A DNA stretch of 64,000 nt. Origin: Oscillospiraceae bacterium (GTDB lineage: Bacteria; Bacillota; Clostridia; Oscillospirales; Ruminococcaceae). Made by a program: the position numbers and the translations under genes. The stretch lies in NCBI GenBank assembly GCA_024404915.1, contig JAKSPJ010000003.1, positions 124,001-188,000 of the forward strand. Reading direction: 5' to 3'. Positions 25,042 through 33,920 of this stretch are shown in pieces (positions within the stretch are counted from its first letter, which is position 1; each line of letters starts with the position of its first letter). A model generated the notes under the pieces. The model saw nothing but the letters and a program-made list of their open reading frames with translations, made no database searches and had not been told where the DNA came from.

Positions 25042-26519
25042 GATGCAAACCATTGCCGCTGAGCAGATTGCTCCTGCTTGCATTGGGAATCGTGGTGTTC
25101 CTTTTCAGCTACTATCTGAAAAATCTGTTTGGTATGAACATCAGTATTCTGATGGTGTGGCTGAGTAATATTTTCTATGGCTGTGAAAAGATAAAGACGA
25201 GGGTTTACTACCTGGCTTTTATGGGCACGTTTTTTACCTTTTTGCTTGGAAAAACGGTTTCCAATATTCTGGGATATTCAGAGAATGAATATTCCCGCTA
25301 CTTTAACTATTCAATTGACGCACACACCTGTCTGTGCCTGTTCATTGCGCTGGTGACCTGTTCCTTTGTGTTTCCTTTGCTGGAAAACCTGAAAATTTCC
25401 ATCCTGGAAGGGCACACAGCGGAGAAGCCTGCCATACTGTACACGATGGACTACTACACGCAGGAGTACAACAGTGTGCGGACAGTTGCATTACTGCTGT
25501 TTTATTTCACAATTCCATTTGCATTGCTGGTTGGTCTGGATAAGGCGATTTTTGTCAGTACCAGCGGTTATGCAGATTTTTATGTGAATTACACTTCACG
25601 GTTCCCCTATATCATTGTGAAGCTGGGAGACTTCTGCAGGGTTGCGTTTCTGATTTTTCTGGCAACATTCCCACGAAAAAAAGAAACGATTATTCCCATT
25701 ATTCTGTATGTGTGCCTGGCAGTTCTGGGCATGTTCTCCGGAAAGCGTACAGAGTTGATTGCCCCTCTTGCAATGGTCATTCTGTATGCAGTATCCCGAA
25801 ATCACATCAATACCGTGAAACCCTGGGTTACCAAAAAGCATGTCTGGCTGATGGTGGCGGCGGCACCATTTATGCTGGCCGCACTCTATTTATACAATAA
25901 CTACCGGTTTGGCTTTGCAAATTCGGAAAAGCTGTCTATTGTAAAATCAGCGGCGGATTTCTTCGACAGCACCGGTTTTAGTGTAAATGTTATCAGCTTT
26001 GAAAAACTGTATGCCTCTGTTTTGCCGGATAAGATTTATTCTTTTGGCGATACCATTGACTATCTCCGTGAAAATCTGATTACACAGATGTTTGTAAAAT
26101 TGCCTGTGTATTCCAGCAATACCGTGGAGAAAGCCTTAAACGGCAATCTGTTGGCAGAGGCCATTACCTACCGCTATTCTGCACCATTCTATTTGTCGGG
26201 CCGTGGACTTGGTTCCTGTTACATTGCAGAAGCCTATCACGATTTTGGATACGGCGGCATTGTACTCTGGAGCACCATTTACTGCCTGGCACTGAAATAC
26301 CTGTTTTCCTTTGAAGGAAAGGGCATCATCTACTGCACACTGTCTTTGCAGGCATTGAGAAGTATTTTGCTGGCACCCCGTAATGCAGCAAGCCTGTTTA
26401 TTTCTGAGTATATCAGCATTGATACATGGCTTGTCATTGTGATGGTGTTTGTGGGTGCCTTTATCTGGAGAAAACTGGATCTATCGTTTACATTCAGGAG
26501 ACGTAGCTATGAAAGTTAG
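25038..26519 (+). CDS. Wzy-like polysaccharide polymerase
   Basis: A 493-residue integral membrane protein with about 11-12 helices and a large extracytoplasmic loop near 290-400, the layout of O-antigen polymerases. It would join repeat units outside the membrane. The MFSGKRTELIAP segment in the middle fits the arginine-bearing loop seen in the O-antigen polysaccharide polymerase family. Genes overlap on both sides. Confidence 0.82.
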   Translation: MRCKPLPLSRLLLLALGIVVFLFSYYLKNLFGMNISILMVWLSNIFYGCEKIKTRVYYLAFMGTFFTFLLGKTVSNILGYSENEYSRYFNYSIDAHTCLCLFIALVTCSFVFPLLENLKISILEGHTAEKPAILYTMDYYTQEYNSVRTVALLLFYFTIPFALLVGLDKAIFVSTSGYADFYVNYTSRFPYIIVKLGDFCRVAFLIFLATFPRKKETIIPIILYVCLAVLGMFSGKRTELIAPLAMVILYAVSRNHINTVKPWVTKKHVWLMVAAAPFMLAALYLYNNYRFGFANSEKLSIVKSAADFFDSTGFSVNVISFEKLYASVLPDKIYSFGDTIDYLRENLITQMFVKLPVYSSNTVEKALNGNLLAEAITYRYSAPFYLSGRGLGSCYIAEAYHDFGYGGIVLWSTIYCLALKYLFSFEGKGIIYCTLSLQALRSILLAPRNAASLFISEYISIDTWLVIVMVFVGAFIWRKLDLSFTFRRRSYES

Positions 26520-27633
26520 TGTGATTACTCTGCATTCATCCATCAATTATGGTTCTGTACTGCAGACCTACGCAACACAGACTGTTCTGAAATCTGTTGG
26601 TGCAGAGGCAGAGTTTGTGGATTATTACAGACCGAACAATACGGAACACCACCGTGTCCGTGAAGTTATGTCATCCGGCGGATACAAAAAGCTGCATGAC
26701 ATGAGCCTGGGTCTTGCTGACCCCGTGCTGAGGCAGATTGCAAGAAAAAGAATCAACCGACGGCTGATTCCTCTGAAGAAATTTCTGAAGCAATACTGCA
26801 CCCTGACGGAGAATGCCTATTATTCCATCAAGGAACTGCAAAGCAATCCGCCTATGGCTGATGTATATATGACGGGCAGTGACCAGGTCTGGAATACAGA
26901 CTGGAACGGTAAAATTGACCGTGCCTATTTTCTGGAGTATGCGCCTGAGGGAAAAAAACGCATTGCGTATTCTGCAAGCATCGGAAAGACAGAATTGAAT
27001 GACAAGGAAAAAGTGGCTTTCCGTCAGATGCTGAAAAAGTATGACAGTATTTCCATGCGTGAGCAGAGCGGTGTTGAGGTGCTGGAATCTCTGGGAATTG
27101 ATTCAGTGCAGGTGCTGGATCCGACACTGATGCTGAATCGTGATGAATGGTGTAAGCTTGCGGTGGAGGCACCGGTGAAAAAGCCGTTTCTGCTGGTCTA
27201 TCAGCTGAATCATAATCCGGAAATGCGGGCATATACCGAGAAGATGGCTGCAAAGCTTGGCCTGGAGCTGGTGAATATCAAGAAGGCAAAGGAAAGACAG
27301 CTGAGGGCAAAGCCGGGCATTACTGATATAGTGGCACCGGATGTGGGACAGTTTATCTGGCTGTTCCGCAACGCAAAGTATGTGATTACGGATTCTTTCC
27401 ATGCGACCGCTTTTTCGCTGAATTTCCATACACCGTTTCTTATTATTCTGCCGAAGCTGTTCAGTACACGTCTGGAGAGCATCACTGCGCTGACGCATAC
27501 CGGCAATCGTATTCTGACGGATCTGACAGATACAAAGACAATTCAGAAACCCATTGATTGGGAGTATGCAGACAGTGTACTGCAAAAAGAACGGGAAAAG
27601 AGTCTTGACTTTTTAAGACAGGCTTTGAAGTAA
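26509..27633 (+). CDS. polysaccharide pyruvyl transferase family protein
   Basis: A 374-residue enzyme expected to add a pyruvyl ketal from PEP to a sugar of the polymer. Family signatures include VSVITLHSSINYGSVLQ at the N-terminus, YMTGSDQVWN near 122, and the YVITDSFHATAFS block near 305. I start at ATG 26509, preceded by AGGAG; the frame is open from 26449 but that is inside the polymerase. It gives the polymer negative charge. Confidence 0.87.
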   Translation: MKVSVITLHSSINYGSVLQTYATQTVLKSVGAEAEFVDYYRPNNTEHHRVREVMSSGGYKKLHDMSLGLADPVLRQIARKRINRRLIPLKKFLKQYCTLTENAYYSIKELQSNPPMADVYMTGSDQVWNTDWNGKIDRAYFLEYAPEGKKRIAYSASIGKTELNDKEKVAFRQMLKKYDSISMREQSGVEVLESLGIDSVQVLDPTLMLNRDEWCKLAVEAPVKKPFLLVYQLNHNPEMRAYTEKMAAKLGLELVNIKKAKERQLRAKPGITDIVAPDVGQFIWLFRNAKYVITDSFHATAFSLNFHTPFLIILPKLFSTRLESITALTHTGNRILTDLTDTKTIQKPIDWEYADSVLQKEREKSLDFLRQALK

Positions 27634-27661
27634 GTATATTACAGAAGGGATATGTATTGTT

Positions 27662-28783
27662 ATGAAAGTTGAAAGCCTTGTAAACATTATTGGAGCTGAT
27701 TTTTATACCGGTGTGCCGGATTCACAGCTGAAGGCACTTTGTAATTATCTGATGAATACCTACGGCATTGATCAGCATCATCATATTATCGCTGCAAACG
27801 AGGGAAACTGTACCGCTCTGGCAGCAGGTTATCATCTTGCTACAGGCAAGGTGCCGGTTGTGTACATGCAGAATTCCGGAGAGGGCAATATCATCAATCC
27901 GGTGGCTTCTCTTCTGAATGATAAGGTGTATGCCATTCCGATGATTTTCATTGTGGGCTGGAGAGGCGAACCCGGTGTGCACGATGAGCCGCAGCATATT
28001 TATCAGGGCGAAGTGACCGTGAAACTGCTGGAGGATATGGACATCCGGACATTTATCATCGGCAAGGATACCACTGAGGAAGAACTTACCGCTGTGATGG
28101 AGGAATACCGCAGTGTGCTGGAAAAGGGCAAGCAGGTTGCTTTCGTTGTCCGCAAGGGCGCTTTGAAATATGAAACAGAAGTGGAATATTCCAACAGCAA
28201 CAAGATGATTCGTGAAGAAATCATTCAGCATATTGCAAAGGCAACAGGGGAGGATCCGATTGTATCTACCACAGGAAAGCCCAGCAGGGAACTCTTTGAG
28301 ACAAGAACTGCGAATGGTCAGAGCCATAAGTATGACTTCCTGACAGTTGGTTCTATGGGCCATACTTCTTCCATCGCTTTGGGCATTGCACTGAATAAGC
28401 CGAATCAGAGAATCTGGTGTGTGGATGGCGACGGCGCTGTTCTGATGCACATGGGTTCCATGGCAGTGCTGGGTGCCAATAAGCCGGAAAACGTAATTCA
28501 TGTTGTGATTAACAATGGCGCACATGAAACAGTTGGCGGCATGCCCACTGTTGCTTCTCAGATTGACCTGGTAGCCATTGCTAAGGCATGTGGATACCCG
28601 AACGCAGTATGCGTGGATAATTTTGATGATCTGGATAAGGAAATGGAAGCTGCAAAGGGCAGAAAGGAACTCTCCCTGATTGAAGTGAAGTGCTCCATCG
28701 GTGCAAGAGATGACCTTGGCAGACCAACAACAACAGCATTGGAAAACAAAGAGAACTTTATGGCTTATCTGGCAGAGCTGTAA
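27662..28783 (+). CDS. ThDP-dependent phosphonopyruvate/sulfopyruvate decarboxylase-like enzyme
   Basis: A 373-residue thiamine-diphosphate decarboxylase in the phosphonopyruvate decarboxylase family, which forms phosphonoacetaldehyde, the first committed step to aminoethylphosphonate. The N-terminal domain has FYTGVPDSQLKAL and NEGNCTALAAGYHLATGK; the C-terminal domain holds the ThDP motif GDGAVLMHMG...NNG (near 260-292). The decarboxylase needs PEP mutase upstream, and no such gene is in the window; mutase may be elsewhere, or the enzyme acts on another 2-oxo acid. Placed with LicD in the polymer operon. Confidence 0.82.
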   Translation: MKVESLVNIIGADFYTGVPDSQLKALCNYLMNTYGIDQHHHIIAANEGNCTALAAGYHLATGKVPVVYMQNSGEGNIINPVASLLNDKVYAIPMIFIVGWRGEPGVHDEPQHIYQGEVTVKLLEDMDIRTFIIGKDTTEEELTAVMEEYRSVLEKGKQVAFVVRKGALKYETEVEYSNSNKMIREEIIQHIAKATGEDPIVSTTGKPSRELFETRTANGQSHKYDFLTVGSMGHTSSIALGIALNKPNQRIWCVDGDGAVLMHMGSMAVLGANKPENVIHVVINNGAHETVGGMPTVASQIDLVAIAKACGYPNAVCVDNFDDLDKEMEAAKGRKELSLIEVKCSIGARDDLGRPTTTALENKENFMAYLAEL

Positions 28784-28811
28784 TTTTCATAACGAAGACA
28801 TGAGGTGAAGA

Positions 28812-29834
28812 ATGGCAACTGTATTACTGGCAGGCGGTGCGGGCTATATCGGTTCACATACCGCTGTGGAATTATTGAATGCAGGTTATGAGGTTGTAAT
28901 TGCAGATAACTTTGCAAACAGCTCACCGGAGTCTGTCCGCAGAGTAGAGCAGATTACCGGAAAAAAGGTGACACTCTATGAGCTGGATATCAAGGACCGT
29001 GCCGGATTATCAGAGGTATTTCACGCCCATCAGATTGATGCTGTAATTCATTTTGCAGGCTTGAAGGCGGTTGGCGAGTCCGTGGAAAAGCCCATTATGT
29101 ACTATCGGAATAACATTGACACGACACTCTCTCTGTTGGAGGTAATGCAGGAAGCTGATGTGAAAAAAATCATCTTCTCTTCCAGTGCCACTGTGTACGG
29201 AGAGACAAATCCGGTACCCTATACAGAGACAATGCCCAGAGGTGTCTGTACAAATCCATATGGCTGGACCAAGGCAATGATGGAGCAGATTTTTGAGGAT
29301 GCAGCCAGGGCGGATCAGGCACTGTCTGTGATTCTGCTTCGTTATTTCAATCCCATTGGTGCGCATGCTTCCGGTCGGATTGGTGAGGATCCCCAGGGTA
29401 TTCCGAATAACCTGATGCCTTATGTGACACAGGTTGCAGTTGGTAAGAGAGCATGCCTGACCATCTATGGCAATGATTATCCTACACCGGACGGTACCTG
29501 CACCAGAGATTACATTCATGTTGTGGATCTGGCAAAGGGCCATGTCAAGGCAATTCAGTATATTCTGCAGAATCATTGCATGGAGATTATCAATCTCGGA
29601 ACAGGTCAGCCCTATAGTGTTACGGAGATTGTGGATACCTTCGAGAAAGTCAACGGCGTAAAAATCAATCATGTTTATGGTGCGAGACGTGCCGGCGATT
29701 TGCCTGCATGCTATGCAAATGCGGATAAGGCACTTGAGATTCTGGGGTGGAAAACGGAACTGTCCCTGGAGGATATGTGCAGAGATGCATGGAACTGGCA
29801 GAAACAGAATCCCAATGGCTATCAGAACGCATAA
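28812..29834 (+). CDS. galE: UDP-glucose 4-epimerase
   Basis: A 340-residue extended SDR that interconverts UDP-glucose and UDP-galactose (or the GlcNAc forms). It has LAGGAGYIGSHTAVEL at the N-terminus, SSATVYGE with the catalytic serine near 123, and NPYGWTKAMMEQ with Tyr and Lys. Length and body are typical. It is the last gene of the rightward operon and supplies galactose-type precursors. Confidence 0.92.
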   Translation: MATVLLAGGAGYIGSHTAVELLNAGYEVVIADNFANSSPESVRRVEQITGKKVTLYELDIKDRAGLSEVFHAHQIDAVIHFAGLKAVGESVEKPIMYYRNNIDTTLSLLEVMQEADVKKIIFSSSATVYGETNPVPYTETMPRGVCTNPYGWTKAMMEQIFEDAARADQALSVILLRYFNPIGAHASGRIGEDPQGIPNNLMPYVTQVAVGKRACLTIYGNDYPTPDGTCTRDYIHVVDLAKGHVKAIQYILQNHCMEIINLGTGQPYSVTEIVDTFEKVNGVKINHVYGARRAGDLPACYANADKALEILGWKTELSLEDMCRDAWNWQKQNPNGYQNA

Positions 29835-29844
29835 TACAAAGAAC

Positions 29845-29879
29845 AAAGCAGCCGGTACAAGCGTATCGGCTGCTTTTGC
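29845..29879. terminator. terminator after galE
   Basis: Stem AGCAGCCG/CGGCTGCT followed by TTTT, between two convergent genes. It ends the 15 kb polysaccharide operon. Confidence 0.8.
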
Positions 29880-29880
29880 A

Positions 29881-30315
29881 TTACTTCTTATAGGTGCGCA
29901 GTGCTGTTTTGAGATATTCATAGCGGAGCCGTTTTTCTTCTTTGGCAAAATGTACTTCACGGTACTGCTCCGGGTTATTTTCATAGCAGAGCGTTTCTGT
30001 CCCGAATTGTTCGCTGGTCAGGTCAAATATGATATCGCCGATGACATTGTAGCAATGGTAATTTCCGCCCGGCCGCAGGATGCCGAACACCTTTCCGCCG
30101 AAAATATCCTGTACCAGAAAAGCGGTGATGGAACATTGTCCCAGGGTTTTATTTTCAGGTGTCCATTGGTGCCGCATGCGTGGTGCACAGGTTTCTGCAC
30201 ACCAGATTTCGGAAAGGGCATCATATAAATCATAGGGCGTGCGAATGGTGGGATATTCTGTATGGATGGGAGATGCCTGAGCTGTTTCCCATCCGTAAAA
30301 ACAGTAGTTCTTCAT
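29881..30315 (-). CDS. YunG-like protein of unknown function
   Basis: A 144-residue protein resembling YunG, a family of unknown role. The block LGQCSITAFLVQDIFGGKV near 55-73 and a following HCYNVIGDIIFDLTSEQF are the family-like parts; the Cys and His suggest a small papain-like or transglutaminase-like fold, which is an inference. ATG 30315 has GGGAGG six bases upstream; the longer frame to 30348 lacks a site. Confidence 0.65.
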   Translation of the reverse strand: MKNYCFYGWETAQASPIHTEYPTIRTPYDLYDALSEIWCAETCAPRMRHQWTPENKTLGQCSITAFLVQDIFGGKVFGILRPGGNYHCYNVIGDIIFDLTSEQFGTETLCYENNPEQYREVHFAKEEKRLRYEYLKTALRTYKK

Positions 30316-30328
30316 TAGTTCCTCCCGG

Positions 30329-30374
30329 AAAAGAAGACTCCTTCGCAACTGACAGTCAGCGAAGGAGTTTTCTT
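30329..30374 (-). terminator. terminator after the 2-oxoacid oxidoreductase operon
   Basis: Stem ACTCCTTCGC/GCGAAGGAGT; on the minus strand followed by CTTCTTTT. It separates the vor operon from the YunG-like gene. Confidence 0.7.
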
Positions 30375-30378
30375 TTTA

Positions 30379-30915
30379 TTATGCCTGATAATCAGCACCA
30401 AGCTGAAGTGCACGCATATTGTTATCAATGGTGTGTGCACGGGATGCCGGTGTATTCTTTTCCAGTGCCTTGCGGACAGTCTCAAAGGAGAAGATGCCTG
30501 TTTCAGCAAGCATTTTGCCCAGCAGGATGATGTTTGCACCCTTTGCCAGGTTGTTGTCCTCGGAAAGCTGTGTTGCAGGGACATAGAATGTTTCGATATC
30601 AGTACGGTCTGTCTTCTGTGCAACCATGGAAGAATCCACAAATGCCTTGCCGCCTGCCTTGACAGCGGGCATAAATGCATCAAAAGAAGGTCCGTTCAAT
30701 GCAATCAGAATATCCGGTTCCAGAACCTGCGGTGAACCAATCGGCTCATCAGAGATACATACGGAGCAGTTGCACTTACCGCCGCGCATTTCAGGACCGT
30801 AGCTGGGAAGCCAGGAAATCTCCTTGCCTTCGAAGAGTGCACAGTATGCAAGCAATTTGCCGGCAAACAGAATACCCTGGCCGCCAAATCCTGCAAGCAG
30901 AATTTCATATGTCAT
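30379..30915 (-). CDS. vorC: 2-oxoacid:ferredoxin oxidoreductase, gamma subunit
   Basis: A 178-residue gamma subunit of a four-subunit 2-oxoacid:ferredoxin oxidoreductase. It opens with [20 protein letters not shown], the typical start of this subunit, and has [15 protein letters not shown] near 40-54. Together with alpha, beta and delta it oxidatively decarboxylates branched-chain or similar 2-oxo acids (or, in reverse, fixes CO2 in their synthesis) with ferredoxin as electron carrier. Overlaps the beta subunit by four bases (ATGA). Substrate could also be 2-oxoglutarate. Confidence 0.82.
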   Translation of the reverse strand: MTYEILLAGFGGQGILFAGKLLAYCALFEGKEISWLPSYGPEMRGGKCNCSVCISDEPIGSPQVLEPDILIALNGPSFDAFMPAVKAGGKAFVDSSMVAQKTDRTDIETFYVPATQLSEDNNLAKGANIILLGKMLAETGIFSFETVRKALEKNTPASRAHTIDNNMRALQLGADYQA

Positions 30916-31697
30916 TTTGTGGCACCTCCCATTGCGAGCTTGTCAGCGTTGACTTCTTCCAGTGTGACATCACGATATACGCCCAGCGGGTAATACGGAA
31001 TGCACTCTTCCTGCAAACGCTTAATGGATTCCTTCGGTGTCAGACCCCAGTTGGAAGGACATGTGGAAAGTACCTCTACGATAGAGAAGCCGTTGCCCTT
31101 CTGCTGATTCTCAAATGCCTTGCGAATCATCTTTTTTGTTTCACGGATATGCGGTACAGTGTCAACAGCGGTGCGGACAGCCAGAGCTGTACCGTCCAGA
31201 GTGGACAGCATTTCGCAGACGTGAATCGGATAACCTGCCTTGCGGGGATCACGGCCGTAAGGAGAAGTTGTGGTAACCTGGCCCGGCAGAGTGGTAGGAG
31301 CCATCTGACCGCCGGTCATGCCGTATGTACCATTGTTTACGAAGATAACAACGATGTTCTCACCACGGGTTGCTGCGTGAACAGTTTCAGCAGTACCGAT
31401 TGCAGCAAGGTCACCGTCACCCTGATATGTGAATACGTTGAGGTCCGGTCTTGCACGCTTGACACCGGTTGCAACAGCCGGAGCACGGCCGTGAGGAGCC
31501 TCAATCATGTCGCAGTTGAAGTAGTTATATGCGAAAACGGAGCAGCCAACCGGGCATACGCCGACGGTATCGCCCTCGATACCCATTTCGTCAATTACTT
31601 CAGCTACAAGGCGGTGAATAATACCGTGTGTACAGCCTGCGCAGTAATGCAGACGGACATCGCACAGGGAATGGGGCCTTTCAAATACAACAGCCAT
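30912..31697 (-). CDS. vorA: 2-oxoacid:ferredoxin oxidoreductase, beta (ThDP) subunit
   Basis: A 261-residue ThDP-binding subunit. It has HYCAGCTHGIIHRL near 17-30, YQGDGDLAAIGTAE (GDG) near 93-106 and NNGTYGMTGGQMAPT near 118-133, completing the cofactor motif. It forms the active site with the alpha subunit. The start overlaps the alpha stop by one base. Confidence 0.85.
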   Translation of the reverse strand: MAVVFERPHSLCDVRLHYCAGCTHGIIHRLVAEVIDEMGIEGDTVGVCPVGCSVFAYNYFNCDMIEAPHGRAPAVATGVKRARPDLNVFTYQGDGDLAAIGTAETVHAATRGENIVVIFVNNGTYGMTGGQMAPTTLPGQVTTTSPYGRDPRKAGYPIHVCEMLSTLDGTALAVRTAVDTVPHIRETKKMIRKAFENQQKGNGFSIVEVLSTCPSNWGLTPKESIKRLQEECIPYYPLGVYRDVTLEEVNADKLAMGGATK

Positions 31698-32758
31698 TAC
31701 TTCGCACCTCCGTTCAGCTTCTGAATTTCAGCCAGAACCTCTTTCGGAGACGGAACAATACCGCCGGTTCTGCCAAAGAAGGATACAGGCAGCTTGCAGT
31801 CCAAAGCAAGCTTGACATCCTCAACCATCTGTCCCATGTTCATTTCTACAGAGAGGACAGCCTTTGCGTTCTTGGTTGCCTCGATCAACTGCTTTTTCGG
31901 GAACGGCCACAGTGTAATCGGGCGGAACAAGCCAGCCTTGATGCCTTCTGCTCTTGCCTTGTTGACAGCAGACTTTGCAATACGGGAGGTTGCGCCGAAT
32001 GCGGTGACAACAATTTCTGCATCTTCACAGAGGTAGCACTCCGCATCAGACTCGTTTTCCTCAACAACAGCATAACGCTCGTAGCGCTTCTTGACCTGTT
32101 CTTCCAGGTCTGCTGCTTCAATGTAGAGGGAGTTGACAATATGGTGCTCACGCTGCATCTTTGTGCCGCAGGAAGCCCATGTGGAGTTGTCGGCGGTGGA
32201 AGGTTTGATTTCCGGGAATGCAACCGGCTCCATCATCTGGCCCAGAAGGCCATCGGAAAGCAGCATGACGGGCATGCGGTACTTTTCGCCCAGGTCGAAT
32301 GCACGGACAACCAGATTTACAACCTCCTGCACAGAGTTCGGAGCCAGAATGATCAGACGGAAGTCACCGTGACCAAGGCCCTTTGTTGCCTGCCAGTAAT
32401 CCTGCTGGGAAGGCTGAATGGAACCAAGGCCCGGGCCGCCGCGCTCAACGTTGACGATGAGACAGGGCACATCAGAACCTGCGATGTAGGAGATACCCTC
32501 GGACTTTAAGGAAATTCCGGGGGAGGAGGAAGAGGTCATAACACGGGTTCCTGTTCCGCCGGCACCCAGAACCATGTTAATTGCAGCAACTTCAGACTCA
32601 GCCTGAAGGAATACACCGCCGCGCTTCGGCATCTGTTTGGAAAGATACTCGGAAAGCTCGGTCTGCGGTGTGATCGGGTAGCCAAAGAAGCACTTACAGC
32701 CTGCACGAATAGCGGCTTCAGCCAATGCTTCATTGCCTTTCATTAATACTTTTTCCAA
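31697..32758 (-). CDS. vorB: 2-oxoacid:ferredoxin oxidoreductase, alpha subunit
   Basis: A 353-residue alpha subunit of the VorB/KorA type. The first block FFGYPITPQTELSEYL near 26-41 and TSSSSPGISLKSEGISY near 77-93 are characteristic. No ATG fits the family N-terminus; the TTG at 32758 follows AAAGGA by nine bases and gives M-EKVLMKGNEALAEAA, which matches the usual VorB opening, so I use it instead of the ATG at 32743 or the TTG at 32767. It lies 20 bases after the ferredoxin subunit. Confidence 0.85.
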   Translation of the reverse strand: MEKVLMKGNEALAEAAIRAGCKCFFGYPITPQTELSEYLSKQMPKRGGVFLQAESEVAAINMVLGAGGTGTRVMTSSSSPGISLKSEGISYIAGSDVPCLIVNVERGGPGLGSIQPSQQDYWQATKGLGHGDFRLIILAPNSVQEVVNLVVRAFDLGEKYRMPVMLLSDGLLGQMMEPVAFPEIKPSTADNSTWASCGTKMQREHHIVNSLYIEAADLEEQVKKRYERYAVVEENESDAECYLCEDAEIVVTAFGATSRIAKSAVNKARAEGIKAGLFRPITLWPFPKKQLIEATKNAKAVLSVEMNMGQMVEDVKLALDCKLPVSFFGRTGGIVPSPKEVLAEIQKLNGGAK

Positions 32759-32778
32759 TGAAAACAATCCTTTCCGTA

Positions 32779-32985
32779 TTATTTTTCAATCACGATGGCA
32801 CAATCCGGACACATCATTGCGCACATTGCACAGCCGATGCACTGGCTGTCATCGGTACAGTAGGCAGTGAAAACGCCTTCCTTGTTGCGCTTCTCATGCT
32901 GAATTGCAACGATTTGCTTCGGACATGCTGTTGTACAAAGTTCACATCCTTTGCAACGGTCGAAAATGACACTCATTTTGGCCAT
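32779..32985 (-). CDS. vorD: 2-oxoacid:ferredoxin oxidoreductase, ferredoxin-like subunit
   Basis: A 68-residue ferredoxin with two 4Fe-4S motifs, CKGCELCTTACP and CIGCAMCAMMCPDCA. It passes electrons out of the enzyme. The ATG at 32985 has AAAGGA 12 bases upstream; an upstream TTG at 32997 is directly on the ribosome site and is rejected. First gene of the operon. Confidence 0.9.
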   Translation of the reverse strand: MAKMSVIFDRCKGCELCTTACPKQIVAIQHEKRNKEGVFTAYCTDDSQCIGCAMCAMMCPDCAIVIEK

Positions 32986-33067
32986 AGGTGTTACCAATCC
33001 TTTCTTTTATATTTCAAGGTTCAAGGGTTGCAGTCCGGAAGGCGCACTCTTCAAACCTTTAACTTAT

Positions 33068-33096
33068 ATTATAGCATATTTCTTTTATTATTTCAA
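33068..33096 (-). promoter_or_regulatory. promoter of the vor operon
   Basis: TTGAAA (33091-33096) and TATAAT (33068-33073) on the minus strand, 17-base spacer, about 80 bases upstream of vorD. Confidence 0.75.
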
Positions 33097-33126
33097 GTGT
33101 TTTTTTACAGACATTCCTCTTTTCGC

Positions 33127-33162
33127 AGAAAAAACAGCGAAGCAGTCACGCCTCGCTGTTTT
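33127..33162 (-). terminator. terminator of the NAD salvage operon
   Basis: Stem AACAGCGA/TCGCTGTT with an inner GC pair; on the minus strand followed by a run of six T. It lies six bases past the pnuC stop. Confidence 0.75.
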
Positions 33163-33167
33163 GCATA

Positions 33168-33920
33168 TTATTCATTCAACTGATTTTTCTTGGAGAGATT
33201 GTGCCAGTTCCGCAGCCCGATGAAGGCTTCAATCAGGTAGATTGCTTTTTTTGTTGTGTAGACCGGGTCTTTTTTCAGCAGGTACTGTCCCACAGCAATG
33301 ACATCTGTAATCAGCCACCAGACGTACTGTTCTTTATAGCGGAGTGCTTCCAGGGCAGTTGCCACAATGCCGATTGCAAAAATAGCGGAATCAAACCATT
33401 TCATGACAGTGACGTTCCAGCCAAACTGCTCTGCAAATTTCATCCAGGTATTGCCTGCCACAGCGGACAATGTATAGTATACAAGCACTGTACCTGTCAG
33501 AATAATGGCGGTGACAAGGATGTGCTGCCACCATTTCAGTGTTTTGGATTTGGCAAGCAGTTCATCGTCCTCGTCTTTGTGCTTATACCATTTGACCCAG
33601 GAGATGATATCCATGGGGATATAGACAATGGTTTCCAGCCAGAAGGTTGCCCAGATGCCGAAATAGGCAAGATAGATGATGAATACAATGGTATTCACAA
33701 TGGCGAAGGGGAAATTCATGCGGTTGGCTTTGGCAGTCAGAAAGACACACATGATACCGCAAAGGCCGGAAATGAAGTTGATAACAGCGAGCCACTGGGG
33801 TGTGTCTTCCTGGGGAAGAATTGCATAGTAAGTGGCGATGGCAAACATGATGCAGCACATGGTCAGCTCATACCATTTCAGGGATTTAAAGGCTTTTCCG
33901 ATTTTTTTCAGACCATCCAT
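33168..33920 (-). CDS. pnuC: PnuC-type nicotinamide riboside transporter
   Basis: A 250-residue membrane protein with seven helices. The family block WWLITDVIAVGQYLLKK with an upstream YKEQ and NRMNFPFAIVN near 65 match PnuC, which takes up nicotinamide riboside by facilitated diffusion. It is the last gene of an NAD salvage operon and overlaps the adenylyltransferase gene by 13 bases. AAAGGAG precedes the start. Confidence 0.87.
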   Translation of the reverse strand: MDGLKKIGKAFKSLKWYELTMCCIMFAIATYYAILPQEDTPQWLAVINFISGLCGIMCVFLTAKANRMNFPFAIVNTIVFIIYLAYFGIWATFWLETIVYIPMDIISWVKWYKHKDEDDELLAKSKTLKWWQHILVTAIILTGTVLVYYTLSAVAGNTWMKFAEQFGWNVTVMKWFDSAIFAIGIVATALEALRYKEQYVWWLITDVIAVGQYLLKKDPVYTTKKAIYLIEAFIGLRNWHNLSKKNQLNE

